Source: Planctomycetota bacterium (GTDB lineage: Bacteria; Planctomycetota; Phycisphaerae; Phycisphaerales; UBA1924). Taken from it: a stretch of 9,249 nucleotides of DNA. Both the position numbers and the translations under genes were made by a program. Shown here in pieces: positions 1 through 5,912 of the stretch (position 1 is the first letter of the stretch; every line of letters starts with the position of its first letter). A model generated the notes under the pieces. That model made no database searches and was not told where the DNA came from. It saw only the letters and a list, made by a program, of their open reading frames with translations. The DNA lies in contig JAEYNG010000292.1 of NCBI GenBank assembly GCA_023412695.1, forward strand, positions 1 to 9,249. The letters are read 5' to 3'.

Positions 1-72
1 CTCCTGGGCCGAGAGCCGGTCCAAGACCGATTCGGCTTTTGCGGGGCGTCCTGCCCCGAGGAACGTGCAGAA
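1..72 (+). other. Leader upstream of the sigma factor gene
   Basis: No clear sigma-70 promoter is visible here. A 6-bp stem (CGGGGC at 42-47, GCCCCG at 53-58, five-base loop) ends at the first base of the GAGGAA Shine-Dalgarno sequence (58-63). That sequence lies 9 bases before the GTG at 73, which favours 73 over the ATG at 82. A second, weaker stem (AGCCG 14-18, CGGCT 33-37, then TTT) could be the end of an upstream transcript. The sigma reading frame stays open back to base 1, so an upstream start outside the window cannot be fully excluded. Confidence 0.4.
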
Positions 73-1233
73 GTGGTGAACATGTCAACTCCAAGCCCCC
101 TCGAGCAGCACCGTCGGAAGACCCGCGTGCAGTTCTCCACGGCCCCGGCTGAAGCCGGCTCCCGTGGCATCGCCGCGAGGGGTGTCAAGCGCGCCCTGAG
201 CAAGGAGGACGAGAAACTCCTTGCCTCGCTGCTGAACCCCGCCAACCCGCAGGACTACATCGACTCCCCGGAGTTCGTTGAGAAGAACGCGGAGCAGGCG
301 ATCTACAGCAAGGGCGATGACATCGCCAAGCCGGATACCTCTTGGTATCACCCGGTGATGGACGACCTCTCCCCTGGCCGCAGCCGGACCGTCAAGAGCA
401 CCCAGCAGGTGATCCTGACCGGCGCGCAGGAGAAGGTGCTGTTCCACCAGTTCAACTTCGCCCGCTTCAAGGTCGCGCGCCTGCAGGAGGAGATCTGGGC
501 CAGCGAGACGCGCAAGCCCACCCCCGAGCAGGCGCAGGAGATCCTGCGCTGGTTCCGCAAGTCCGAGGTGATCCGCGAGCAGATTGCGGAGACCAACCTC
601 GCGCTGGTGCTGGCCATGGCCAAGCGCACCCGCATGAGCGAGGTGGATTTCGCCGACCTGGTTTCCGAGGGCAACATGGCCCTGCTCCGGGCGGTCGACA
701 AGTTCGACGCCGGCCGCGGCTACAAGTTCTCGACCTACGCCTGCCGCGCGATCCTCAAGGCCTTCAGCCGTCAGGGCATGAAGCTCTCGAAGTATCGCCA
801 GCGGTTCCCGACGGACTTTGATCCGAAGCTCGAGCGCTCGAACTTCCTCGAGACCAAGCGTGCCGACTTCGAGCGCGACGCGGCCGAGGAGGTCAAGCGG
901 ATCGTCCTCGAGAACCGGGCCGACCTGACCCAGGTCGAGCGCACGGTCATCGAGCACCGCTTCGGCCTCGAGTCCGGCACCGAGGAGAAGCCCATGACCC
1001 TCGAGCAGGTCGGGCAGATCATCGGCGTCACGAAGGAGCGCGTCCGCCAGATCCAGAACAAGGCCATGGAGAAGATCCGCCTTGAACTGGAGGCAAAGTT
1101 CCTCGGCACGAAGAAGGCCGAGGAGGCCCAGGCGGCCGAGGCCGCCGCCGCGGCGGCCGGACAGCCGGGCGCACAGGGCGGCCAGCCCCGTCCGCCGGAA
1201 GAGCAGTTCGAGCAGCTCGTCGCTTTGAACTGA
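73..1233 (+). CDS. Sigma-70 family RNA polymerase sigma factor, divergent region 2.4
   Basis: This is a promoter-recognition subunit of RNA polymerase. In the 386-residue product, residues 1-110 are a charged N-terminal extension. Residues about 115-135 resemble region 1.2. Residues 170-234 are region 2, with DLVSEGNMALLRAVDKFD and YKFSTYACRAILKAFSR. Residues 284-340 are region 4, with a helix-turn-helix ending in VTKERVRQIQNKAMEKIR. The segment between regions 2 and 4 is short and lacks a recognisable region 3. The last 40 residues are rich in Ala, Gln, Gly and Pro. Region 4.2 looks like that of primary sigma factors, but region 2.4 lacks the Trp pair and the Gln/Thr residues that read the -10 element in E. 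coli RpoD. The gene is therefore probably an alternative sigma factor rather than the housekeeping one (inference). GTG 73 is chosen for its well-spaced GAGGAA; ATG 82 is the alternative. Confidence 0.9.
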   Translation: MVNMSTPSPLEQHRRKTRVQFSTAPAEAGSRGIAARGVKRALSKEDEKLLASLLNPANPQDYIDSPEFVEKNAEQAIYSKGDDIAKPDTSWYHPVMDDLSPGRSRTVKSTQQVILTGAQEKVLFHQFNFARFKVARLQEEIWASETRKPTPEQAQEILRWFRKSEVIREQIAETNLALVLAMAKRTRMSEVDFADLVSEGNMALLRAVDKFDAGRGYKFSTYACRAILKAFSRQGMKLSKYRQRFPTDFDPKLERSNFLETKRADFERDAAEEVKRIVLENRADLTQVERTVIEHRFGLESGTEEKPMTLEQVGQIIGVTKERVRQIQNKAMEKIRLELEAKFLGTKKAEEAQAAEAAAAAAGQPGAQGGQPRPPEEQFEQLVALN

Positions 1234-1256
1234 CAACCCCTTTCCAGCACCTCCGA

Positions 1257-1285
1257 GGGCCCCGCACGCGGGGCCCTTTTCCTTT
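1257..1285 (+). terminator. Intrinsic terminator of the sigma factor gene
   Basis: GGGCCCCG (1257-1264) pairs perfectly with CGGGGCCC (1269-1276) around a four-base loop, and TTTTCCTTT follows directly. It begins 24 bases after the sigma factor stop codon. This is a strong Rho-independent terminator, which implies that the following pilT gene has its own promoter. Confidence 0.9.
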
Positions 1286-1381
1286 CCATCCCGGCCTTCA
1301 CTTTGGAATCCGCGCCTGGCGGCGAGGCGTATCGGATCTGCCGGCTCCTGACAAGCCCGGCTGTGCTGGTGACCTGGGGTC

Positions 1382-1445
1382 CTCAACGTTGAGAACTCAG
1401 GGGCGATGCCCGCCGCTATGGGGTGCGGGCAGTTTGGTGTACACT
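1382..1445 (+). promoter_or_regulatory. Structured leader upstream of pilT
   Basis: The sequence holds several symmetrical elements in a row: a 12-bp perfect palindrome CTCAACGTTGAG (1382-1393), a 7-bp stem TGCCCGC/GCGGGCA (1407-1413 and 1425-1431), and the palindrome GTGTACAC (1437-1444). TACACT (1440-1445) resembles a -10 element but has no matching -35. If it were used, transcription would begin near 1452. Such density suggests operator or RNA-structure function and argues against translating this stretch from the ATG at 1406, although that frame is open. Confidence 0.4.
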
Positions 1446-1446
1446 C

Positions 1447-1474
1447 AAGGAGCGGCCGATCGGCCGTAGAGACA
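1447..1474 (+). promoter_or_regulatory. Ribosome binding site with a spacer hairpin for pilT
   Basis: A perfect Shine-Dalgarno AAGGAG (1447-1452) is followed directly by the 14-bp palindrome CGGCCGATCGGCCG (1453-1466), then 8 bases, then GTG at 1475. The linear spacing of 22 bases is too long, but folding the palindrome leaves about 8. No start codon in the pilT frame lies at normal distance from the AAGGAG. The hairpin-bridged reading is an inference from the layout. Confidence 0.45.
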
Positions 1475-2713
1475 GTGCTGAACGATCAAGCCACCGCGAC
1501 ATCCGCCGGGCACGCCAACGGTACCGGTGAGAGCGCCAAGAACGGGTCCTCCATGAGCCTGACCTCCGACTCTCCGACGACCGCCGCTCATCACGCGACG
1601 CATCTGGCCCTCGACCCGGACGCCAAGCACGACCCGCACGCGACACGGTTCGGGGACTTCCTGAAGGCCGCGATCAAGTTCGAGGCGTCGGACCTGATCA
1701 TGAAGGCCGGGCAGAAGCCCAAGATCCGTCTGCGCGGCGCGCTCAAGCCGCTCGACACGACCCCGGTCAGCCCGGAGGAGTTCCTGTCGATCGCCAAGCA
1801 CATCCTCGACGAGGAGCAGTTCAAGGACCTCCGCCACTACGGCTCGGTGGACTTCGCGTACGACTACGACGAATCTAACCGCTTCCGCGTGAACCTGTTC
1901 CAGGCCCGCGGCAAGCTCGCCGTCGCCGCCCGTCTGATCACCTCCAAGATCCGCCGGTTCGACGAGCTCTACCTCCCGCCGATCATGTCCGAGATCGCGA
2001 TGCAGCCGCAGGGCATCGTGCTGCTCTGCGGCGTGACGGGCTCCGGTAAGTCCACGACGATCGCGGCCATGCTCGATTACGTCAACGAGCGCAAGCCGGT
2101 GCACATCGTGACGATCGAGGACCCGATCGAGTACATCTTCAACGACAAGAAGGCGACGGTCAATCAGCGCGAGATCGGCATCGACTGCCTCGACTTCAAG
2201 ATCGCGCTCCGCGCGCTCGTGCGCGAGAACCCGGACATCGTGCTCGTCGGCGAGATGCGCGACAAGGAGACGTTCGAGGCCGCGCTGCACGCCGCAGAGA
2301 CCGGCCACCTTGTGTACGGGACGATCCACGCGTCGAGCACGACGCAGACGTTCAGCCGTATCTACGGCCTCTTCGAGCAGGAAGAGGTCGAGCAGGTCCG
2401 CCGCATCCTCGGCTATCAGATGCGTGCGTTCGTGTATCAGAAGCTGTTGCCAACCCTGCGACCCGAGATCCACCGCATCCCGGCGATCGAGATCCTCATC
2501 AACAACTCGGTCGTCCGCAAGCACATCCTCGAGGGCCGCGAGGGCGAGCTTCGCGAGTACTTCCAGACCATCGAGGCCCAGCAGGCGGGCATGAAGGACT
2601 TCAACCAGTCGCTCGTCGAGCTGGTCGAGGGCGAGTACATCCACGTGCGGACCGCCATCGAGGCGTCGCCGAACGTCGATGAACTGCAGATGCGTCTGAA
2701 GAAGCTCGGCTGA
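1475..2713 (+). CDS. pilT: PilT/PilU-family type IV pilus retraction ATPase
   Basis: This hexameric cytoplasmic ATPase family powers retraction of type IV pili. From GTG 1475 the product has 412 residues. The first 55 or so are hydrophilic and low in complexity, and the PilT fold begins near FGDFLKAAIKFEASDLIMKAG's first residues. Visible motifs are Walker A GVTGSGKST (about 186-194), the Asp box IVTIEDPIEY (211-220), Walker B DIVLVGEMRD (254-263) and the His box HLVYGTIHASS (278-288). Near the C-terminus GMKDFNQSLVELV matches the usual PilT block. The PilT signature AIRNLIRE is replaced by VVRKHILE. No other pilus genes are in the window, so the partner machinery must be encoded elsewhere. 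Alternative starts are ATG 1406 and ATG 1553; all catalytic motifs lie downstream of every option. PilU or another paralogue is possible. Confidence 0.88.
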   Translation: MLNDQATATSAGHANGTGESAKNGSSMSLTSDSPTTAAHHATHLALDPDAKHDPHATRFGDFLKAAIKFEASDLIMKAGQKPKIRLRGALKPLDTTPVSPEEFLSIAKHILDEEQFKDLRHYGSVDFAYDYDESNRFRVNLFQARGKLAVAARLITSKIRRFDELYLPPIMSEIAMQPQGIVLLCGVTGSGKSTTIAAMLDYVNERKPVHIVTIEDPIEYIFNDKKATVNQREIGIDCLDFKIALRALVRENPDIVLVGEMRDKETFEAALHAAETGHLVYGTIHASSTTQTFSRIYGLFEQEEVEQVRRILGYQMRAFVYQKLLPTLRPEIHRIPAIEILINNSVVRKHILEGREGELREYFQTIEAQQAGMKDFNQSLVELVEGEYIHVRTAIEASPNVDELQMRLKKLG

Positions 2714-2726
2714 TATCCTCGCCTAG
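2711..2726 (+). promoter_or_regulatory. Candidate extended -10 promoter giving a leaderless trmH-type mRNA
   Basis: TGATATCCT (2711-2719) fits an extended -10 element (TG, one base, TANNNT). Its TGA is also the pilT stop codon. Counting the last hexamer base as -7 puts the transcription start exactly on the G of the GTG start codon at 2726. There is no Shine-Dalgarno sequence in the 12-base gap, which fits a leaderless start. No good -35 is visible. Translation coupled to pilT is the alternative. Confidence 0.4.
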
Positions 2727-3601
2727 TGAAGCTGGTCACCATCGAATCCCTCGACGACCCGCGCGTCGCGGACTATCGCAACCTGCGCGACCACGAGCTG
2801 CTCCAGCGGGCCGACCCATTCGACCCCGAGGGGCACCGCGGCCTGTTCATCGCCGAGGGCGAGCTGGTTGTGCGCCGGCTGATCGAGTCGCCGTACCGCG
2901 CGAGGTCGCTGTTCATCGCCCCGAACCGGGTCGAGCCGCTGCGCGACCTGCTCGAGTCGCTCCCCGACGGCATCCCGGTGTACGTCGCGGATGCGAAGGT
3001 TCTCAACGACGTGGTCGGCTTCAACATCCATCGGGGCGTGCTCGCCTCCGGCGTGCGCCCGCGGCCGCTCCCGCTCGACCAACTGCTCGAACGGCCGGGC
3101 CCGTTTGTCGTCCTCGAGGACCTGTTCAACCACGACAACATCGGCTCGATCTTCCGCAACGCGGCCGCGCTCGGCGGGTCGGGCGTGACAGTCCTGCTCT
3201 CGCCGCGGACCGCCGACCCGCTTTACCGCAAGGCGCTGCGGGTCTCGACCGGGCACGCGCTGCTCATCCCCTGGACGCGGCTGGAGAGCTGGCCCGATGA
3301 CCTCGACCGCGTGAGGGCGGCGGGCATCCGTCTGCTGGCGATGACACCCGGCGCGGGCTCGCGAGAGATCCGCGATGTGACCGCGGAAGTGCGGCGGGGG
3401 AAGGCCGGCACGCGGGTAGCGATCATGATGGGAACCGAGGGGCCGGGGCTGACCGACGCTGCGATGGGACGGGCCGATGCACGCGTGCGGATCGACATGC
3501 CGCCCGGGCCGAGCGGCGCGCCCGCGGATTCGCTGAACGTCGCCGTCGCTGCGGCGGTTGCGCTCTTTGCGCTCGGGCCGGAGCCGGGTCAGGCGAACTG
3601 A
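2726..3601 (+). CDS. TrmH/SpoU-family RNA 2'-O-methyltransferase
   Basis: This family transfers methyl groups from S-adenosylmethionine to ribose 2'-OH of rRNA or tRNA and has a knotted SPOUT fold. In the 291-residue product an N-terminal substrate-binding-like domain covers about 36-105 (LFIAEGELVVRRLIES, HRGVLASG). SpoU motif 1 is DNIGSIFRNAAALG (137-150, with N138 and R144), motif 2 is IMMGTEGPGL (233-242), and motif 3 ends in SLNVAVAAAVALF (269-281). Motif 3 has roughly five extra Gly/Pro/Ala residues between IDM and SLNV compared with the usual form. The length is normal for the two-domain family. The target RNA cannot be told from sequence. The gene starts 12 bp after pilT and its last 13 bp overlap the 3' end of the convergent minus-strand gene. 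Confidence 0.88.
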   Translation: MKLVTIESLDDPRVADYRNLRDHELLQRADPFDPEGHRGLFIAEGELVVRRLIESPYRARSLFIAPNRVEPLRDLLESLPDGIPVYVADAKVLNDVVGFNIHRGVLASGVRPRPLPLDQLLERPGPFVVLEDLFNHDNIGSIFRNAAALGGSGVTVLLSPRTADPLYRKALRVSTGHALLIPWTRLESWPDDLDRVRAAGIRLLAMTPGAGSREIRDVTAEVRRGKAGTRVAIMMGTEGPGLTDAAMGRADARVRIDMPPGPSGAPADSLNVAVAAAVALFALGPEPGQAN

Positions 3602-4956
3602 GCGGCGATGGCGTCGCGCAGCGACGCGAGCTGATCGGGTTCGTACAGCGGGAATGGCCACGTCCGGTCGGTCGCGATGGCCGCTTCGTCGGCGCGGGCG
3701 CGCATCGCGGCGGCGGCGTCATCGAGCCTCTTCAATCGATCGGCGTGCAGTCGCTCGGACTCGTGCAGCACGTTGTGCATCTGTGCGAAGAGTGCGGCAC
3801 GCTCGGTGCTCCGTGGTGGCGCGGCCTGGATCTGGCCGAGGAACTCCTGCTTCTGCTGGGCCCGGGCCGCATCGCCGAGCACCGCGGGGTCGTGCCGCGC
3901 GTGATGGGCCTCCCACGCGGCGTGCGCGATCTCGTCCTCGGTCGGCCATTGGCCGGGGATGCGCAGCCGCAGCGTCGCGGTCACCATCGTCGTTTGCGCC
4001 AACGAGCGGCCGAGCCACGCGTGCAGCCATCGCTCCGTGATGCGGTCGTACTTCTCGCCGCCAATGCCGTGGATGAACAGCTCGCACCCGGCCATCCGCA
4101 AGAGGCCAGTCAGCAGGAGCGCGCGCGGCGCAAGCGATTCGCCCGGCAGCGACGCAAGGTCCTCTGCAAACACTCGCACCCGCGGCGAGCCCGGTGCGGC
4201 CGCGATCGACCACAGCGGCAGCTCGTTGTCCGCGAGCGGGGCGATCCCGGCATCCGGAAACTGAGCAACCGCGGCGTTGCGTGCGCTGATGCACGCCACC
4301 GGGTCGCTCTGCATGCGCACCACGAGCGAGCGGAACAGCGTGGTTTCGGCGAGCAAGGCCGCGTTGAAGGTCTGCACGCGCGCCGGCGACAGCACCGGAC
4401 GGGCGAGCTCAATTGCTGCACTCATCGCCTGATCTGCGGCGTTCGCGGCCGCGCGGTGAGATGCGAGCGCTGCGTTGATCGCGCGGAGCCCGGGTTCGAT
4501 TCCTGCCGCCGGGGGACGAACGCCGACTGGCAACTCGAACGCTTCTCTCACATCCCACGCAGCTTGCCGACAGGCCGGGACGTGTCCGTTGGACTTCGGT
4601 GGTGCGAATGTCGATCGTGCGAGTCGGCCGCGTTCATCCATGCTCGGCGCATGGATCGTGAGCGGTTCGTTCTCATCGTGATCGACCACGACCCACGCCG
4701 CGGCGGCATTCGTCTTGGCGACGTACGCCTGCAACGCGATGAGCTTGGCGAGGATGCCCGGGTGCCAGATCGCGGCCTGATGGCCGGACATGATCACCGG
4801 TCGGTCGGTCGGGAGGCCCAGCTCGTGCCGGAACCGCGCCGCATCGTCATCGAGGTCTGCCCGCGGGTGCGCCGGCCAGTCTCCTGCCGCGGGGCGGATA
4901 GTCACCTCCGGCTGGCCGGAAGGGAGAGGGTGTGCATCGCTGGACGAGTTGGGCAT
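3589..4956 (-). CDS. BshC-like protein (putative cysteine ligase family, distant)
   Basis: The 455-residue soluble product has no signal peptide. Three blocks recall the bacillithiol cysteine-adding enzyme BshC: SGHQAAIWHPGILAK (57-71), VVVDHDENEPL (89-99, compare the BshC EDHD block) and RALLLTGLLRMAG followed by LFIHGIGGEKYDRITERW (278-310). A charged, Ala-rich helical stretch lies at about 360-430, perhaps the coiled coil seen in BshC. The protein is shorter than usual for BshC (about 540 residues in Bacillus, from memory). No bshA or bshB is in the window, so the substrate is unknown. The gene follows the glycosyltransferase by 12 bp on the same strand, suggesting co-transcription. No Shine-Dalgarno sequence is visible before ATG 4956. 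The gene itself is well supported as an open frame; the family assignment is tentative, made by eye. Confidence 0.75.
   Translation of the reverse strand: MPNSSSDAHPLPSGQPEVTIRPAAGDWPAHPRADLDDDAARFRHELGLPTDRPVIMSGHQAAIWHPGILAKLIALQAYVAKTNAAAAWVVVDHDENEPLTIHAPSMDERGRLARSTFAPPKSNGHVPACRQAAWDVREAFELPVGVRPPAAGIEPGLRAINAALASHRAAANAADQAMSAAIELARPVLSPARVQTFNAALLAETTLFRSLVVRMQSDPVACISARNAAVAQFPDAGIAPLADNELPLWSIAAAPGSPRVRVFAEDLASLPGESLAPRALLLTGLLRMAGCELFIHGIGGEKYDRITERWLHAWLGRSLAQTTMVTATLRLRIPGQWPTEDEIAHAAWEAHHARHDPAVLGDAARAQQKQEFLGQIQAAPPRSTERAALFAQMHNVLHESERLHADRLKRLDDAAAAMRARADEAAIATDRTWPFPLYEPDQLASLRDAIAAQFA
3611..3627. other. Stem-loop at the convergent gene junction
   Basis: GCGTCGC (3611-3617) pairs with GCGACGC (3621-3627) around the loop GCA. 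It lies 9 bases past the methyltransferase stop, inside the 3' end of the minus-strand gene. There is no T-tract, so it is not a standard terminator. It could protect 3' ends or slow polymerase, or be chance in GC-rich coding DNA. Confidence 0.25.
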
Positions 4957-4968
4957 AAAGGGCGGGGA

Positions 4969-5727
4969 TCAGCCGCAGCCGCAACCGGCATCGATGCCGT
5001 CGAGCGCGGCGGGGGGGAGGCGGTCGGCGCAGCGCTCAAACTCGCAGTGCAGCACCTGCCGGTAGTGCCGCAGGCGCGTGTCGGCGTCGTTCAGCGGTCC
5101 GCCGAACGTGCGGTTCGGGTCGTTGTAGATAAGCTTGACGGGGATCTCGGTGATGCGCAGCCCCGCGGCGACGGCCTGCACCCAGAACTGCATCGGGAAC
5201 GCGTATCCGTTTTCCGTCAGCTTCAGCCGGCGCAGCGCGTCGACACGGTACGCCTTGAACCCGCAAAACGAGTCCGTGAGCCCGATGCCCAGCCGCTGGT
5301 TGAGCTCCGCCGTGATGAGCTGGTTGATGTTCCGACGGTCGGGCGGTGGCGAGTCCACCGCGTCGTTGGTCCGCATGTACCGCGAGCCGGAGATAACGTC
5401 CCAGCGGTTCTCTTTCGCGGCCTGCACGAAGGAGGGGATGGCCGCGGGCTCATGCTGCTCATCACAGTCCATGGTGATGAGCCAGTCGTAGCGGTTGAGC
5501 CGCGCCCAGTCAAAGGCGTCGCGCATGGAGCGGCCGTAGCCGCGGTTCACCGCGTGGCGGATCACGTCAACCGGGAACTTGGGGAGCAGCGTGGTCGTGC
5601 GGTCGGTCGAGCCGTCGTCGATGACGAGGACATCGTCGGCGTACTCCAGCACATGGGCGAGCACGCGGCAGACATACTTCTCTTCGTTGTAGACAGGGAT
5701 GGCGACAAGCATTGATGGCTGGGCCAT
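4969..5727 (-). CDS. Glycosyltransferase family 2 (DPM1/polyprenyl-phosphate type)
   Basis: This enzyme class moves a sugar from a nucleotide donor to a lipid phosphate or other acceptor at the cytoplasmic membrane face. The 252-residue product is a single GT-A domain: PVYNEE (11-16), DDVLVIDDGSTD (31-42), the metal-binding DxD in MDCDEQHEP (86-94), SGSRYM (113-118), DSFCGFKAYR (152-161) and ITEIPVKLIY (192-201). No transmembrane segment is visible, unlike the larger membrane-anchored relatives. The C-terminus ends in GCGCG, a small Cys-rich tail that is unusual for the family. ATG 5727 is set by a GAAGGG Shine-Dalgarno six bases upstream and by the conserved N-terminal motif starting within ten residues. 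The BshC-like gene follows after 12 bp. Sugar and acceptor are unknown. Confidence 0.88.
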   Translation of the reverse strand: MAQPSMLVAIPVYNEEKYVCRVLAHVLEYADDVLVIDDGSTDRTTTLLPKFPVDVIRHAVNRGYGRSMRDAFDWARLNRYDWLITMDCDEQHEPAAIPSFVQAAKENRWDVISGSRYMRTNDAVDSPPPDRRNINQLITAELNQRLGIGLTDSFCGFKAYRVDALRRLKLTENGYAFPMQFWVQAVAAGLRITEIPVKLIYNDPNRTFGGPLNDADTRLRHYRQVLHCEFERCADRLPPAALDGIDAGCGCG

Positions 5728-5733
5728 GGAGCA

Positions 5734-5739
5734 CCCTTC
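5734..5739 (-). promoter_or_regulatory. Ribosome binding site of the glycosyltransferase
   Basis: Read on the minus strand this is GAAGGG, six bases before ATG 5727. It fixes the start, since the frame is open a long way upstream towards the neighbouring gene. Confidence 0.7.
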
Positions 5740-5840
5740 ACTTCGCCGTCGGAGGACACGGCCAGCATTTCGCCGGGCATTGACATCATGGCCCGGCCCC
5801 TCCTCCCCTTCTGGCGGTCCCCATTCTGTAGATCGCCGGG

Positions 5841-5870
5841 CAACGGTATGTTCGGCCCACCATACGGTTG
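5841..5870. repeat. Inverted repeat upstream of the glycosyltransferase
   Basis: CAACGGTATG (5841-5850) and CATACGGTTG (5861-5870) are inverted copies matching at 9 of 10 positions around a 10-bp spacer. They sit in the 185-bp gap between the unknown-function gene and the glycosyltransferase, about 115 bp before the latter's start. The half-sites are one helical turn apart plus arms, which fits a dimeric repressor operator; an RNA hairpin is the alternative. I see no clear promoter in this gap. Confidence 0.4.
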
Positions 5871-5912
5871 CAGCACCGCTTCCTGCGACGCACCGGCCCG
5901 GAAGTGGGGGGC

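Noticed and set aside
1406..1474. Translation of pilT from ATG 1406
   Set aside because: The segment contains several palindromes and a Shine-Dalgarno sequence, no ribosome binding site precedes 1406, and the PilT fold starts far downstream. It remains possible but is less likely than GTG 1475.
1445..2644. A 399-residue open frame antisense to pilT
   Set aside because: It lies opposite a clear PilT gene and its product is full of Leu, Arg, Asp and Val runs typical of shadow frames in GC-rich DNA. No domain or start signal is visible.
3745..5715. A 656-residue plus-strand open frame across the minus-strand BshC-like and glycosyltransferase genes
   Set aside because: It spans two genes on the other strand, one with clear GT2 motifs. 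Its product is rich in Arg, His and Val with no recognisable domain.
5562..5789. A short minus-strand frame with a GGAGGAG-like ribosome binding site (ATG 5789) overlapping the glycosyltransferase start out of frame
   Set aside because: The site before it is good, so an upstream regulatory ORF is conceivable, but most of the frame is a Ser/Thr/Arg-rich shadow of the glycosyltransferase gene, so I do not call it.
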